Below are positions 35,664 through 43,756 of a DNA stretch of 51,777 bases, one piece after another. The notes under the pieces were generated by a model, which was not told the origin of the DNA, did no database searches, and saw only the letters and a program-made list of their open reading frames with translations. The position numbers and the translations under genes were made by a program. The stretch's first letter is position 1, and each line of letters begins with the position of its first letter. Source of the DNA: Chitinophagia bacterium. GTDB taxonomy: Bacteria > Bacteroidota > Bacteroidia > Chitinophagales > Chitinophagaceae. The stretch lies in assembly GCA_021324175.1 (NCBI GenBank), contig JAJPJP010000113.1, forward strand, positions 1 to 51,777, written 5' to 3'.

Positions 35664-35696
35664 AACGGCAGTAAACACTAAACTGCCGTTTTTTTT
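35664..35696 (+). terminator. intrinsic terminator
   Basis: AACGGCAGT (35664-35672) and ACTGCCGTT (35682-35690) form a 9-bp perfect stem with a 9-base loop. It is followed by an uninterrupted run of Ts through 35696. It ends the transcript of the small gene at 35434. Confidence 0.85.
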
Positions 35697-35880
35697 GACC
35701 GGTCCCAATTTTAGGTCTGGTACTTCGTTCCCTCACTATCAGGGCATGTCCCCATGCAACAAGTCTAAAGATTTGGCGACAATATATTGGCCGAAGGTTG
35801 GTCCTGACTGTAACTTTGCTGGTTCTGTCTTCGTCAAACTCTTCTATTCCGCTTTTTTTCCAACTGTCAAATCAAACCAT

Positions 35881-38289
35881 ATGTTCAGGAATTATCTAAA
35901 AACTGCCTGGAGAAATCTCTGGAAAAACAGATTCTATTCTGCAATCAATGTGTTTGGATTAGCGATCGGACTTACTGCCTGCCTGCTAATCGGAGTATAT
36001 ATAGACCAGGAATTGAGTTATGACAAGTTCAACGCCAACGCTAACCGGATCGTTCGGGTGACGATGGAATACATGCATGCAGGCACTGTAAGCACTACGG
36101 AAGAAACGGGAACCAAGGTTGGACCCCAATTCAAAAGGACATTCCCATCGGTCCAAGCGTATGCGAGGACTTACATCAGGGAAGCTATCATAAGAGCAGG
36201 CGATAAGGTTTTCGACGAACCACGAGTCTTATACGCCGATCCCGCTTTTTTCCAGATGTTCTCCTTTCATATCGTCGCGGGAAATGCGGCTTCAGCTCTT
36301 GACGCGCCTGGTAAGGCCGTTTTGACCCAATCGATGGCAAAAAAGTATTTTGGCATGGAAGACCCGATCAACAAGAGCCTGAAATTTGGCAACCTGGTCC
36401 TGACTGTCTCGGCAATATGCGAAGATGCTCCTCAGAATTCCCAGATCAAATTCGATTTTGCCACACAGTTCCTCAATCTCGGGAGTTTCGTTCAGGAAGA
36501 AAATTACTGGAATGCGAACTGGATTACTTACCTCCTTCTCAAAAATGAGAGAGACATTATGCCCTTGCGGGAGCAGATCTCAGCCTACATGAAAACTTCC
36601 GAGCCCAAAAGTTCAGCCCATATTGAGGGGGGTGATTACCTCACTTATCACCTTGAACCGTTGACTCGCGTACACCTTTACTCGCAATTGGGTGGATTTG
36701 AGCCAAACGGAAGTATTTCCTATATATACATATTTGGTCTGATTGCATTGACGATCCTAGTCATTGCCTGTGCGAACTATACCAACCTGGCGACAGCGCT
36801 TTCTTTCGGGAGAGGAGGGGAGATTGGAATGCGGAAAGTCATGGGCGCTTCCAGAAAACAGGTTTTCTTCCAGTTTATCGGAGAATCTGCTATTGTAACT
36901 TTTGCGGCGGCCTGCGTGGCCTATATTTTAGCGCTGATGCTCATACCGTCATTTGACTTTATCACCGGCAGGCAATTTTCGATTTCGGTTTTATTCAGCT
37001 TAAAGCCTGTTTTGGCACTGACCATTTTTTCAATCGTTGTGAGCTTTTTCGCGGGGATCTATCCTGCATTGGTTCTTTCAGGAATGGAAATCATGAATGT
37101 TTTGAAAAAGGGATTCCGTTTTACCGACGGAAGTAACCTGCTGAGAAAAGGACTTATTGTGATGCAGTTTGGCATTTCAGTTTTTCTTATCATCTACACA
37201 ATCATAATTATTCAGCAGACGCGCTTTCTACACAACAAAGATCTGGGGTATGAAAAAGAGCACGTACTTGATCTTCCGATTGGCGGTCATATGCTTGAAA
37301 AATTTCAATCCATCAAAGATGCGTTGCTTCATGTTAGAGGGGTCGAATGCGTAACTGCCGCTTACGATGCTCCTGATTACGTCTTATGGGGCGACGGAGT
37401 GGTGTCCAACGATGAAAAAGGCAGGCATGAAGTGTCAATACATGCGTTGCCGACTGACCTTGATTTTATCAAGACAATGAATATGAAAATGGCCGCCGGA
37501 CGAGATTTTCAGGCCACAGATTTAGCCAGCATGGATACGGCTAACAAGACTGCAAAATATAGGTCATTTTTTATTCTCAACGAGACCCTGGCAAAAAAGC
37601 TGGGCTGGACCGCCGAACAGGCGCTGAACAAGATCGTATCAAAAGGCGATGGTAACCCGCCCGGCCCCGTTGTAGGTGTGGTCAAGGACTTCAATTTTAC
37701 AAGCCTTCACGAACAAATCGGGCCTCTGTTAATATTCCTGGGCAGGGATTTTTCAAGGCGGTTTCTGGTTCGAATCAGTGGTGGCGATATTCAGGGAACG
37801 CTATCCCGTTTGGGAGCGACTTGGAAGGACCATATCGCTGACCGGCCCTTCAGCTTCAAATTCCTGGATGAGAGTTATGATCAGCTATATATTTCCGAGC
37901 AACGCTCTACCATACTTTTTTCTGTAGCTGCAGGAATAGCGATCATTCTGGCATGCCTCGGCTTGTTCGGCCTGGCGGCACTAATAACACTCCAGAGAAC
38001 GAAGGAGATAGGAATTCGCAGAGTACTCGGTGCAGGGACGGGAACTATCACCGTGCTAATTGCCAGGAACTTTCTTGAGCTGGTGACACTTTCGATACTG
38101 ATTGCGGTTCCTTTTGCATGGTGGGCCGGAAATCACTGGCTGGAGGATTTTGCTTTTCGCGTTCACGTTGAAAGTTACATATTCTTTTTGACGGCGATTT
38201 TGACGATAGTCATTGTTCTTGGTACTGTTGGATTCCACGCGCTTCGGGTCACGTTGTTAAATCCCGTCAGGAGTCTAAGACGAGATTAA
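35881..38289 (+). CDS. ABC transporter permease, MacB/FtsX type (intact)
   Basis: The protein has 802 residues from the ATG at 35881; the frame extends to 35653 but that part is not protein-like. Features: N-terminal YLKTAWRNLWKNRFYSAINVFGLAIGLTACLLIGVYIDQELSYDKF (TM1, then periplasmic MacB domain), FtsX blocks after about residue 280 (IYIFGLIALTILVIACANYTNLATAL, MRKVMGASRKQVFFQFIGESAIV) and near the end (LACLGLFGLAALITLQRTKEIGIRRVLGAG), then LLNPVRSLRRD. It is the intact member of the family whose relics lie 3 kb upstream. No ATPase gene is adjacent. Confidence 0.92.
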   Translation: MFRNYLKTAWRNLWKNRFYSAINVFGLAIGLTACLLIGVYIDQELSYDKFNANANRIVRVTMEYMHAGTVSTTEETGTKVGPQFKRTFPSVQAYARTYIREAIIRAGDKVFDEPRVLYADPAFFQMFSFHIVAGNAASALDAPGKAVLTQSMAKKYFGMEDPINKSLKFGNLVLTVSAICEDAPQNSQIKFDFATQFLNLGSFVQEENYWNANWITYLLLKNERDIMPLREQISAYMKTSEPKSSAHIEGGDYLTYHLEPLTRVHLYSQLGGFEPNGSISYIYIFGLIALTILVIACANYTNLATALSFGRGGEIGMRKVMGASRKQVFFQFIGESAIVTFAAACVAYILALMLIPSFDFITGRQFSISVLFSLKPVLALTIFSIVVSFFAGIYPALVLSGMEIMNVLKKGFRFTDGSNLLRKGLIVMQFGISVFLIIYTIIIIQQTRFLHNKDLGYEKEHVLDLPIGGHMLEKFQSIKDALLHVRGVECVTAAYDAPDYVLWGDGVVSNDEKGRHEVSIHALPTDLDFIKTMNMKMAAGRDFQATDLASMDTANKTAKYRSFFILNETLAKKLGWTAEQALNKIVSKGDGNPPGPVVGVVKDFNFTSLHEQIGPLLIFLGRDFSRRFLVRISGGDIQGTLSRLGATWKDHIADRPFSFKFLDESYDQLYISEQRSTILFSVAAGIAIILACLGLFGLAALITLQRTKEIGIRRVLGAGTGTITVLIARNFLELVTLSILIAVPFAWWAGNHWLEDFAFRVHVESYIFFLTAILTIVIVLGTVGFHALRVTLLNPVRSLRRD

Positions 38290-38344
38290 GAAGAAATCAG
38301 AATCGAGTCTATTTCAGTTTGTAACTTGCTGGTCAAATTCATTC

Positions 38345-38500
38345 ATGCGCAGGCTTTTCCAGATCTGGTTTTTGATCTTGTTGCTCATTGGCTTTGGCTA
38401 CTTCCTTTGCACAATGCTGGACCGGAAAGTCCCTCCAAAAAAACCACTACCGAAAGGCACAGCATTTCTCCGCATTGCTCCTTGGGAAATGTCAATTTAA
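38345..38500 (+). CDS. 51-residue single-pass membrane peptide
   Basis: The product is MRRLFQIWFLILLLIGFGYF then LCTMLDRKVPPKKPLPKGTAFLRIAPWEMSI. It has a basic start, one TM helix (about 5-24) and a Pro/Lys-rich tail. No ribosome site is obvious. It follows the intact permease by 55 bases and is convergent with the gene at 38505. Confidence 0.45.
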   Translation: MRRLFQIWFLILLLIGFGYFLCTMLDRKVPPKKPLPKGTAFLRIAPWEMSI

Positions 38501-38504
38501 AGAA

Positions 38505-38741
38505 CTAACGAACAGCAATCGATTCTTTCCATCGAACCATAAAATTGCCAGATTCGCCTCCAGGAAATTTGAAATTATAAAATTTTGCGCTTGTCCTGGG
38601 TTCATCAAAATTGATCTCGACGCTTCCGCCCTTTTCTTCGAATTCATCTCGCAAAGATCCCAGACGACGTATGCACGCCCTTCTCGCCTCTTCAATTTCA
38701 TTAATGGGAGGCAGGTTTTTACCCGAGTAGTAAAAAATCAT
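38505..38741 (-). CDS. small hypothetical protein
   Basis: The protein has 78 residues: an N-terminal helix (INEIEEARRACIRRLGSLRDEFEEKG) and a C-terminal strand region (SVEINFDEPRTSAKFYNFKFPGGESGNFMVRWKESIAVR). The composition is protein-like and it has no shadowing ORF on the other strand that looks better. The family was not recognised. Convergent with the 51-residue membrane peptide, 4 bases apart. Confidence 0.5.
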   Translation of the reverse strand: MIFYYSGKNLPPINEIEEARRACIRRLGSLRDEFEEKGGSVEINFDEPRTSAKFYNFKFPGGESGNFMVRWKESIAVR

Positions 38742-38874
38742 GGTGACGCATTAGATTTTAATCAAGAACCATAAATCTCAAAAGGTGCAGGAACCTTGTA
38801 AAAGGGTTTAGCAAAAATAAGAAAAACTAATCGCGCCTGTTCATTTTTTTGGAATTCCCTCGTCGAGCGCTATG

Positions 38875-39369
38875 TCATCCAGGTTCGTGATTTCTGGCAA
38901 TCTTGCCCCGATTTTTTAAGAAAAAGGAGCGGCCGAAGACAAGACCAAAATTGACAAATTTTAGCAGTCTTTGCCTGGCGCCTGGTGACCCACAGTTATC
39001 AACTTCGGCCTGGATTTCATTTTTCCAATATTTGGAAATGGCTCGATTTTTGGTTTCAGTAGAATTCATAAATATTTCTTCTATATACACTTGGATTACG
39101 AACGGGATTGATAAAACTGCGAATCTAAGTACTTTGAACACGATAAGAAGGCCTGCACCATCTTCTAAAGTTGGTGCATTCTTTTTTCGTAGATCTACGT
39201 GATCCGGTGTAATTACCGCTGCCAATAAATTGGGCAGATCCTCTCTTTTTTTGCGCTTGATCACCGAGTATGTTTGTATTGTCAAGCTGATGATTAAAAA
39301 GGGTCGCCCCAATATCCAAAACCAATCACAGTATCCGTTTAAAACCAAATCCAAGTCCAGAAAAACCAC
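38875..39369 (-). CDS. uncertain membrane protein open frame (GTG start)
   Basis: The open frame has 164 codons beginning with GTG. Two hydrophobic stretches (WFWILGRPFLIISLTIQTYSV and LLIVFKVLRFAVLSIPFVIQVYIEEIF) could be TM segments, with a basic C-terminal tail. No family is recognised and the N-terminus (VFLDLDLVLNGYCDWF) looks odd. It may be a real gene or a fragment in a decayed area. Confidence 0.4.
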   Translation of the reverse strand: MVFLDLDLVLNGYCDWFWILGRPFLIISLTIQTYSVIKRKKREDLPNLLAAVITPDHVDLRKKNAPTLEDGAGLLIVFKVLRFAVLSIPFVIQVYIEEIFMNSTETKNRAISKYWKNEIQAEVDNCGSPGARQRLLKFVNFGLVFGRSFFLKNRGKIARNHEPG

Positions 39370-39496
39370 GCGACCGGTTTAATCACCAAGACTGACAAGA
39401 AAAAATTCGTATCCGTTATCTAACGGAAGCCTTCGAAAACTCGAACAGCAATTTGATGAGCGATTAAATTGTTTACAGTACGTTCCAAAACACTTT

Positions 39497-39523
39497 GAGC
39501 CCCGGTAATGGGGCTCTTTTTTT
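39497..39523 (+). terminator. orphan intrinsic terminator (plus strand)
   Basis: GAGCCCC (39497-39503), loop GGTAAT, GGGGCTC (39510-39516), then seven Ts. This is a strong plus-strand terminator with no plus-strand gene before it; only a 23-codon tail-like stretch (QEKIRIRYLTEAFENSNSNL, stop at 39465) remains upstream. It may mark a lost gene. The rest of the 39370-39666 gap holds nothing clear. Confidence 0.75.
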
Positions 39524-39666
39524 ATTAATTGCGAAAAAACTCCCTTCCAGCCAAGGATTCTTGCCATCGATTCGTTCCGTGCCAGATGCCCAGCGCGTCC
39601 GTGGCATTCCAGCACGATTCCACAAGAATAATTTTCTTTCATTGGTTTTATTCGGGCTACCGAACG

Positions 39667-39960
39667 ATGACAACGGATTCCATTCTTCAAAACATTTTAA
39701 AGCATATCGATCTCGACCAGGGCGAGACGGATTATTTTTTTTCTTTGCTCCAATGTAAAAAAGTTCCCAAAAAGAACTTATTGCTGGGGTGGGACAAAGA
39801 CCTGCCTGTCCCTTTCGAGCGGGATGAAGTCCCAGATGCATTCAAAGAGAATTCATCAAGGCATATTATGGATCATCGGCTGCCTGGACTATTACGATAC
39901 CTTCCAACCATTTCCAGCATGGAATCCTGCTTGAAAAATATCCGTCTCAAGCGCGATTAA
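39667..39960 (+). pseudogene. truncated Crp/Fnr-family regulator
   Basis: Residues 1-40 read MTTDSILQNILKHIDLDQGE, then TDYFFSLLQCKKVPKKNLLL, the N-terminus of Bacteroidota Crp/Fnr cyclic-nucleotide-type regulators. After LLL the frame leaves the family and runs through unrelated residues (GWDKDLPVPFERDEVPDAF) to a stop at 39960. Another frame in the same stretch holds family-like traces (FIKAYYGSS, LLEKYPSQARL). The cyclic-nucleotide-binding core and the HTH are not there. It is a decayed gene. Confidence 0.65.
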
Positions 39961-40084
39961 GGGGATTTTAGGTGGTCTCAAGATGAAATAGCGGCCCTCT
40001 TGAAAAACTGCGTCTTTCTCAGCCTCTGTTTTGTGACAAATGCACTCAAAATCCCTATCTTCAAACCCTGATCAATCGTTTGAA

Positions 40085-40324
40085 ATGGAAGTGCATCGCC
40101 ACCCAGAGCCGGCAAGGAAAGGGTTCAAGGGGTATTTCCTGGAATTCCTGATTTCTCATCAATTTGAGCACGTAACGATGGACCCTTTTCCCGCTCTCAG
40201 TGAAAGAGAGCGCAGATTTATTGCCTCATATTATCGTATTCAGACATCAGCCGACGCCATATTATTTATGGAAACGATGAACAATCCTAACTCGAACCTG
40301 GTATCATTTGTCGAAGAAGAATGA
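40085..40324 (+). pseudogene. truncated relative of the MExHxxxPxxK membrane family
   Basis: From the ATG at 40085 the frame reads MEVHRHPEPARKGFKGYFLEFL, matching the N-terminal signature of the 250-residue membrane protein at 20787. The TM helix that should follow is missing; instead it reads ISHQFEHVTMDPFPALSERERRFIASYY and ends VSFVEEE. The second half looks coding but unrelated, so this is either a truncation-fusion or a short separate protein. An earlier in-frame ATG (40040) adds 15 non-conserved residues. Confidence 0.45.
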
Positions 40325-40356
40325 ATAAACTAAAATCTACACATTAATTTGATCGC

Positions 40357-40797
40357 ATGAAGACCATATTTGAAGACCAATCGAGACAAGATCTGCTAGC
40401 GAGGATCATGAAACTTGACCAGCAAAGCCAACCAAAATGGGGAAAAATGAATGTGTATCAAATGATCAAACATTGTTCTTTGTGGGAGGAAATGGTTCTG
40501 AGTAAAAGGCAGTTTAAGAGGACGTTCTTGGGGAGGATCTTCGGAAAAGTGGCTTTAAAGGATATACTGAAGGACAAACCTATGAAACGCAATGTTCCAA
40601 CGGTTCCGGGGTTCAAAATTCAAGGGGATGGTGATATCACCGTTGAGCAAAGATTGTGGATCGATCTGATTGAAGAGCATGCCCGGTCTCATCATGTGAC
40701 CTACCCGCATTCATTTTTTGGAAATATGACAAGGGAAGAATCCGGCAGACTGGCTCACAAACATATCGACCACCACCTTCGTCAGTTTAACGTGTAG
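40357..40797 (+). CDS. DUF1569 protein (DinB-like four-helix fold)
   Basis: The protein has 146 residues. Typical landmarks: IFEDQSRQDLLARIMKLDQQSQPKWGKMNVYQMIKHCSLWEEMVL at the N-terminus, PTVPGFKIQGDGDI, and SHHVTYPHSFFGNMTREESGRLAHKHIDHHLRQFNV at the end. The His residues (MIKHC, KHIDHHLRQ) are positioned as a DinB-type metal site. Enzymatic role unknown. Soluble. Confidence 0.85.
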   Translation: MKTIFEDQSRQDLLARIMKLDQQSQPKWGKMNVYQMIKHCSLWEEMVLSKRQFKRTFLGRIFGKVALKDILKDKPMKRNVPTVPGFKIQGDGDITVEQRLWIDLIEEHARSHHVTYPHSFFGNMTREESGRLAHKHIDHHLRQFNV

Positions 40798-40881
40798 CAC
40801 AAAAGGAAACTGTGCGGGTGACGGCGATTCCTTTGTAATCCATAGCGATGGGGATAATAGCCCGGAATTTTAGAGTGATTG

Positions 40882-40889
40882 TACTTTTG
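40882..40889 (+). promoter_or_regulatory. -7 element candidate (TACTTTTG)
   Basis: TACTTTTG is an exact TAnnTTTG match, 53 bases ahead of the ATG of the SRPBCC gene at 40943. I see no TTTG at the -33 spacing. Confidence 0.4.
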
Positions 40890-40942
40890 CAGGTAAAATC
40901 GCTTATAGCGACAACTATTCAATAAAACTAAAACTAACCGTT

Positions 40943-41470
40943 ATGATTGCTTTGATCATTATCGCCACAGTTATTATTATCGTCCTTCTTATTGCTGCAA
41001 TGGGTAACAAAGAAATGAACATCGGCCAGGAAACTACCATAAAAAAGCCGATAGCAGCAGTCTTCGAGTATGTAAAGCTGCTCCGGAACCATGAAAATTT
41101 TAGTGTCTGGGCAAAGATGGATCCCGACATGAAAAAGGAATACAAAGGTACAGATGGCCAACCCGGTTTTCTATTTTCATGGGATAGTCAGAAAAAGAAA
41201 AACGTCGGTATGGGCGAGGAAGAGATTAAGCACATCGTCAACCAGAAAAGTATTGAATACGAATTGAGATTCTTTAAACCCAGGCAGGATCAAGCTTCTG
41301 CGGAATTAAATTTTTGGCCGGTTGACGCGCAACAGACAAGAGTCAGGTGGAGTTTCCACAGTCGAATGAAATTCCCTGGTAACCTGATGAAAGGTATGAT
41401 CAGCAAAATGTTGACAAGGAGCCTGGCCGAGGGCTTGGCGAATTTGAAGGCTGTTCTTGAAAAGGCTTAG
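40943..41470 (+). CDS. membrane-anchored SRPBCC (polyketide cyclase-like) protein
   Basis: The protein has 175 residues. The N-terminal helix MIALIIIATVIIIVLLIAAM is a membrane anchor. The SRPBCC domain follows (IGQETTIKKPIAAVFEYVKLLRNHENFSVWAKMDPDMKKEYKG, GFLFSWDSQKKKNVGMGEEEI, TRVRWSFHSRMKFP, ending in a helix ALAEGLANLKAVLEKA-like). This arrangement is common in Bacteroidota. Ligand unknown. It is convergent with the next gene (4-base overlap). Confidence 0.85.
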   Translation: MIALIIIATVIIIVLLIAAMGNKEMNIGQETTIKKPIAAVFEYVKLLRNHENFSVWAKMDPDMKKEYKGTDGQPGFLFSWDSQKKKNVGMGEEEIKHIVNQKSIEYELRFFKPRQDQASAELNFWPVDAQQTRVRWSFHSRMKFPGNLMKGMISKMLTRSLAEGLANLKAVLEKA

Positions 41471-41811
41471 TTTCGCCTTATCGTATCTTGATCGATGCTT
41501 GCGATTTCTGTCAGGACACTGCTCTTACCTGCGTGCCTGCCGCTAATCTTCTGAAGATAAACAAAGAACTTGTTTTGCTCGTTCCGACCAAACTTGATAA
41601 CCTGATAATGCGTTTCGCCAATTCTTATGGAATCACTGTTTTCATTGACGGAGAAGCTGACAAAGCTGTTTGCATGGCAGCGATAAACCAGGCCTACATC
41701 GGTTGTCGCAGGATGGCTGAACCTGAAAAGTTCACCGGATTCCGAAGTCCATGAGAACTTCTTAACGGCGAGAATATCCAGGATCTCGTTCCATTGTTCT
41801 TTTGTGATCAT
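41467..41811 (-). CDS. small hypothetical protein
   Basis: The protein has 114 residues. An N-terminal helix (MITKEQWNEILDILAVKKF) is followed by strands (GELFRFSHPA, LVYRCHANSFVSFSVNE, IRIGETHYQVIKFGRNEQNKFFVYLQKI). The composition is protein-like, with no signal or membrane part. The family was not recognised. It lies downstream of the metallo-beta-lactamase relic on the same strand. Confidence 0.55.
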   Translation of the reverse strand: MITKEQWNEILDILAVKKFSWTSESGELFRFSHPATTDVGLVYRCHANSFVSFSVNENSDSIRIGETHYQVIKFGRNEQNKFFVYLQKISGRHAGKSSVLTEIASIDQDTIRRN

Positions 41812-41944
41812 GGGGGGGCTGTTTTCCTTATAACACGATCTCTTTGAATTTATTGCGGGCAGAGAGTCAAGTTGAGCCTGTTTTCAGCCTTCAGGAAGGG
41901 TTTTGTTGACGGCTGTCCCGGTAAAAAAGTTGTCGAGCATGGGG

Positions 41945-42118
41945 CTTTTAACCTGGATATTTTTATACTGAATTGTCGATGGAGGTCTGTGACTTGGGTC
42001 ATCTTTGTCCGTCCTCACGAATATACTGTCTGTCGTCAAGGCAAATGGGGCATAATTCCAGCGTTGATTGGAGGGGGAAATAGGTGACGCAGGTGCTACA
42101 AATGATTTGTTTATTCAT
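41945..42118 (-). pseudogene. metallo-beta-lactamase-fold relic (zinc-ribbon end only)
   Basis: From the ATG at 42118 the frame reads IICSTCVTYFPLQSTLELCPICLDDRQYI (39 residues), a four-Cys ribbon (Cys7, Cys10, Cys23, Cys26) followed by REDGQR. This is the N-terminal ribbon seen on a group of MBL-fold hydrolases, which continue GQxWT. Here the TGG is reduced to TG, giving TGA at 42001; in the next frame TQVTDLHRQFSIKISRLK continues the family pattern. The catalytic MBL body (HxHxDH) is absent. It begins overlapping the decarboxylase stop. Confidence 0.75.
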
Positions 42119-43550
42119 ATGGTGATGGCTGGCTTGATAAGGCTTCATCAATTTTTTCGCTGATCATTTGCAGTGCAAGATCAATTTCAAAACGATGGGT
42201 TCGATGACAGATGATAGCGCATCGCAGCCAAAGCCTTCCATCGATCACAGTTGATGACAAGAAGACTCTCCCATCGGAGTGGACTAGTGCGATGAGTCTC
42301 TGGTTGACCGAGTTGTCTTTGTCCGCCGGCCACCTAAAAACTGAAATCGATAATTCGGGTGAGACTGCGGTCTCGAAGCCAAGCCTCCTTATTTGTTTAT
42401 CAAAGTACTCGCATAATAGCAGCTTCTCCTCCAGCGCGGCCCTCAAAGGTCCGATTCCGTAAAGCTGCAGCGGGAGCCACATTCTAAGAGAGCGGTTATG
42501 TCTACTAAGTTCGATACCTGTATCGGCGGGATTGATCTCTTCGACGTCGAAAGTGTCCTTCATGTAGTTGGCCCTGTAAGAATTGGATGCCAGCAGAATA
42601 TTTCTGTCGCGCAACAGGACGGCTCCGGATCCAAAAGGAATAAACATGGTTTTGTGCGGATCCAGTACGATTGAATCTGAGCGTTCAATTCCCTTTAGCT
42701 TTTTTTTCATCGAATCGACAAGCATAAAAAATCCGCCATATGCGACATCGACGTGAAACCAGATTTTTAATTTCTCACAGACGGAGCCAATTCGGTCCAA
42801 AGGATCTATAGCTCCGGTATCGGTAGTGCCTGCCGAGGCAATAACCAGAAATGGCGCAAGACCGTTCGAATCATCTTCCAGCACCTGGGTTTCCAGCTCG
42901 TCAGCGTCCATTTGAAATTTTCCATTCATTGGGATCAGGTGCAGCTCAGCTTCGTGCAACCCGGTCGTGTGAATTGCTTTGTGAACGCAATGGTGCACTT
43001 GCTCGGTCATGTATATAACCGCTTTGGTTATATTTCCGGAATTTATTTTCCGATGATCTCTCGCCGCTTTGATGGCGATCAAATTTGCGGTCGATCCACC
43101 CGAGGTCAGGTTGCCATAGGCGTTATCCGGATAACCTATAACCGAAACCATCCATTTTATTACGTGGTCTTCGATCTTTACTGCACCAGGACTGGAAAAC
43201 GCTATGCCGGCATACCTGTTTGTAATTGCCGCCAGCTGGTCTCCGATGGAACTCGCCCATAGGCCTCCCCCTGGTATGTATCCCAGATGACGCCCAGATG
43301 CAGGATTGATCCCGATCCTGTCCACTTCAGAGGCAAGTACGTCAAGGATGCTGTCTATTGATTTTCCGCCTTCCTCAATCTGGAATGATTCCAGTTTTTC
43401 CAGGCGACCAGTCGAATATCCATGCATTTGAGGGAGGTTTTGCAGGAAATCGTCGATATAGGCATCTGCTTTTTCTCTTGCTTCGCGGCGCTGATTCATG
43501 GATGATTCCAAAAGTCTCGCCAATTGTTCCAGCTTATTAATTCTTTCCAT
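42111..43550 (-). CDS. PLP-dependent group II amino-acid decarboxylase-like protein
   Basis: The protein has 479 residues. The PLP lysine is in LDPHKTMFIPFG (Lys300), with HVDVAYGGF (Asp268, pyridine N partner) and NLTSGGSTANL (phosphate loop) in the usual order. It is closest in look to aromatic-L-amino-acid or L-2,4-diaminobutyrate-type decarboxylases. N-terminal helices are as expected for the family. Substrate is not inferable. The MBL relic starts within its last codons, so the two may once have formed an operon. Confidence 0.9.
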   Translation of the reverse strand: MERINKLEQLARLLESSMNQRREAREKADAYIDDFLQNLPQMHGYSTGRLEKLESFQIEEGGKSIDSILDVLASEVDRIGINPASGRHLGYIPGGGLWASSIGDQLAAITNRYAGIAFSSPGAVKIEDHVIKWMVSVIGYPDNAYGNLTSGGSTANLIAIKAARDHRKINSGNITKAVIYMTEQVHHCVHKAIHTTGLHEAELHLIPMNGKFQMDADELETQVLEDDSNGLAPFLVIASAGTTDTGAIDPLDRIGSVCEKLKIWFHVDVAYGGFFMLVDSMKKKLKGIERSDSIVLDPHKTMFIPFGSGAVLLRDRNILLASNSYRANYMKDTFDVEEINPADTGIELSRHNRSLRMWLPLQLYGIGPLRAALEEKLLLCEYFDKQIRRLGFETAVSPELSISVFRWPADKDNSVNQRLIALVHSDGRVFLSSTVIDGRLWLRCAIICHRTHRFEIDLALQMISEKIDEALSSQPSPYE

Positions 43551-43756
43551 TAATCCAATGATTTAATTTGTAATTATTCAGGAATCATGTGCACCGCTAC
43601 AGCGATCCTGATCCAACCGTTGATTATCAGGGTTTGATATGGCCGACACGAGCGATAACTCAATTCAGATGGAAGCTGCCTCACCCAACTTAAAAAGCAG
43701 GGAAGACATTGAGCATTTTGAAAGAGGCTTTTCAGATTTTGGCCTTAACCAAATAT

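Noticed and set aside
38903-39202. 99-residue plus-strand frame opposite the uncertain membrane frame
   Set aside because: It is the reverse reading of the membrane-like frame and has less plausible composition; neither is certain.
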